Below are positions 51,357-51,433 of a DNA stretch of 51,433 nt, one piece after another. The position numbers and the translations under genes are program-made. Source of the DNA: Xylanivirga thermophila (GTDB lineage Bacteria > Bacillota > Clostridia > Caldicoprobacterales > Xylanivirgaceae); assembly GCF_004138105.1 (NCBI RefSeq), contig NZ_RXHQ01000018.1, positions 1 to 51,433 on the forward strand, given 5' to 3'. The stretch's first letter is position 1; every line of letters begins with the position of its first letter. The notes under the pieces are model-generated. The model searched no databases. It had not been told where the DNA came from and saw only the letters and a program-made list of their open reading frames with translations.

Positions 51357-51433
51357 TTACTAGTATATTCATAATCACATTACACTGAGAGTAGATAATT
51401 CACTATTAAAGCAAGCTTCAGGAGTCATATAGT

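Noticed and set aside
51360-51433. The final bases, with AGAGTAGATAATTC-like words, considered as the start of a T-box leader.
   Set aside because: Only the first part of any such element would be in the window, and no specifier loop or antiterminator T-box sequence can be seen.
1-51433. CRISPR arrays, insertion sequences, prophage or defence systems.
   Set aside because: I saw no regularly spaced repeats, transposase, integrase, phage structural or toxin-antitoxin genes anywhere in the window.

Overview
The window reads as a chromosomal segment of an AT-rich, spore-forming Gram-positive bacterium, most likely a plant-polysaccharide-degrading member of the Clostridia. The evidence is sporulation and germination genes (gpr, spoIIP, yqfC, yqfD), HrcA/CIRCE heat-shock control, the Firmicutes order hrcA-grpE-dnaK-dnaJ-prmA-rsmE-mtaB, yqzL between era and recO, and pyruvate phosphate dikinase. 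I cannot name the species from sequence alone.

Region 1 (about 1-29250) is a conserved housekeeping backbone, all read rightward: gpr, spoIIP, lepA, hemW; the CIRCE-controlled heat-shock operon, continuing into three translation-related modification genes; a HIT protein and rpsU; an anchored EEP-fold hydrolase; yqfC-yqfD-phoH-pgpH-ybeY-era-yqzL-recO; then ppdK, dgt, dnaG and rpoD. Several junctions overlap (prmA/rsmE/mtaB, yqfD/phoH, pgpH/ybeY, yqzL/recO), which points to translational coupling. Two short genes are easily missed: rpsU (13893-14066) and yqzL (21435-21587).

Region 2 (about 29250-34800) holds two small membrane proteins of unknown function, a leftward uppP, a YdcF-like protein and a CAU-anticodon tRNA whose acceptor stem looks more like lysidine-type tRNA-Ile2 than elongator tRNA-Met. 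After these come trmK, a Nif3/YqfO protein, a coiled-coil zinc-ribbon protein and the RNase P RNA gene with a very strong terminator.

Region 3 (about 34800-51433) is an accessory sugar-utilisation locus. It has a ROK repressor, a two-permease plus lipoprotein ABC importer with no ATPase gene, a GH31 alpha-xylosidase, a multidomain GH3 enzyme, a LacI-family regulator with its own palindromic operator, a GH94 cellobiose phosphorylase, a GH1 beta-glucosidase and a VOC-fold protein. All the enzymes lack signal peptides. The simplest reading is import of xyloglucan- or cello-type oligosaccharides and stepwise dismantling inside the cell: xylose removed by GH31, glucose by GH3/GH1, and the cellobiose core split by phosphorolysis. 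Unusually long perfect palindromes (34 and 46 bp), ribosome-binding-like motifs without a start codon, and a terminator formed from coding sequence make this region's RNA-level control the most interesting feature of the window. The last 348 bases hold no gene but contain strong secondary structure and a possible promoter.
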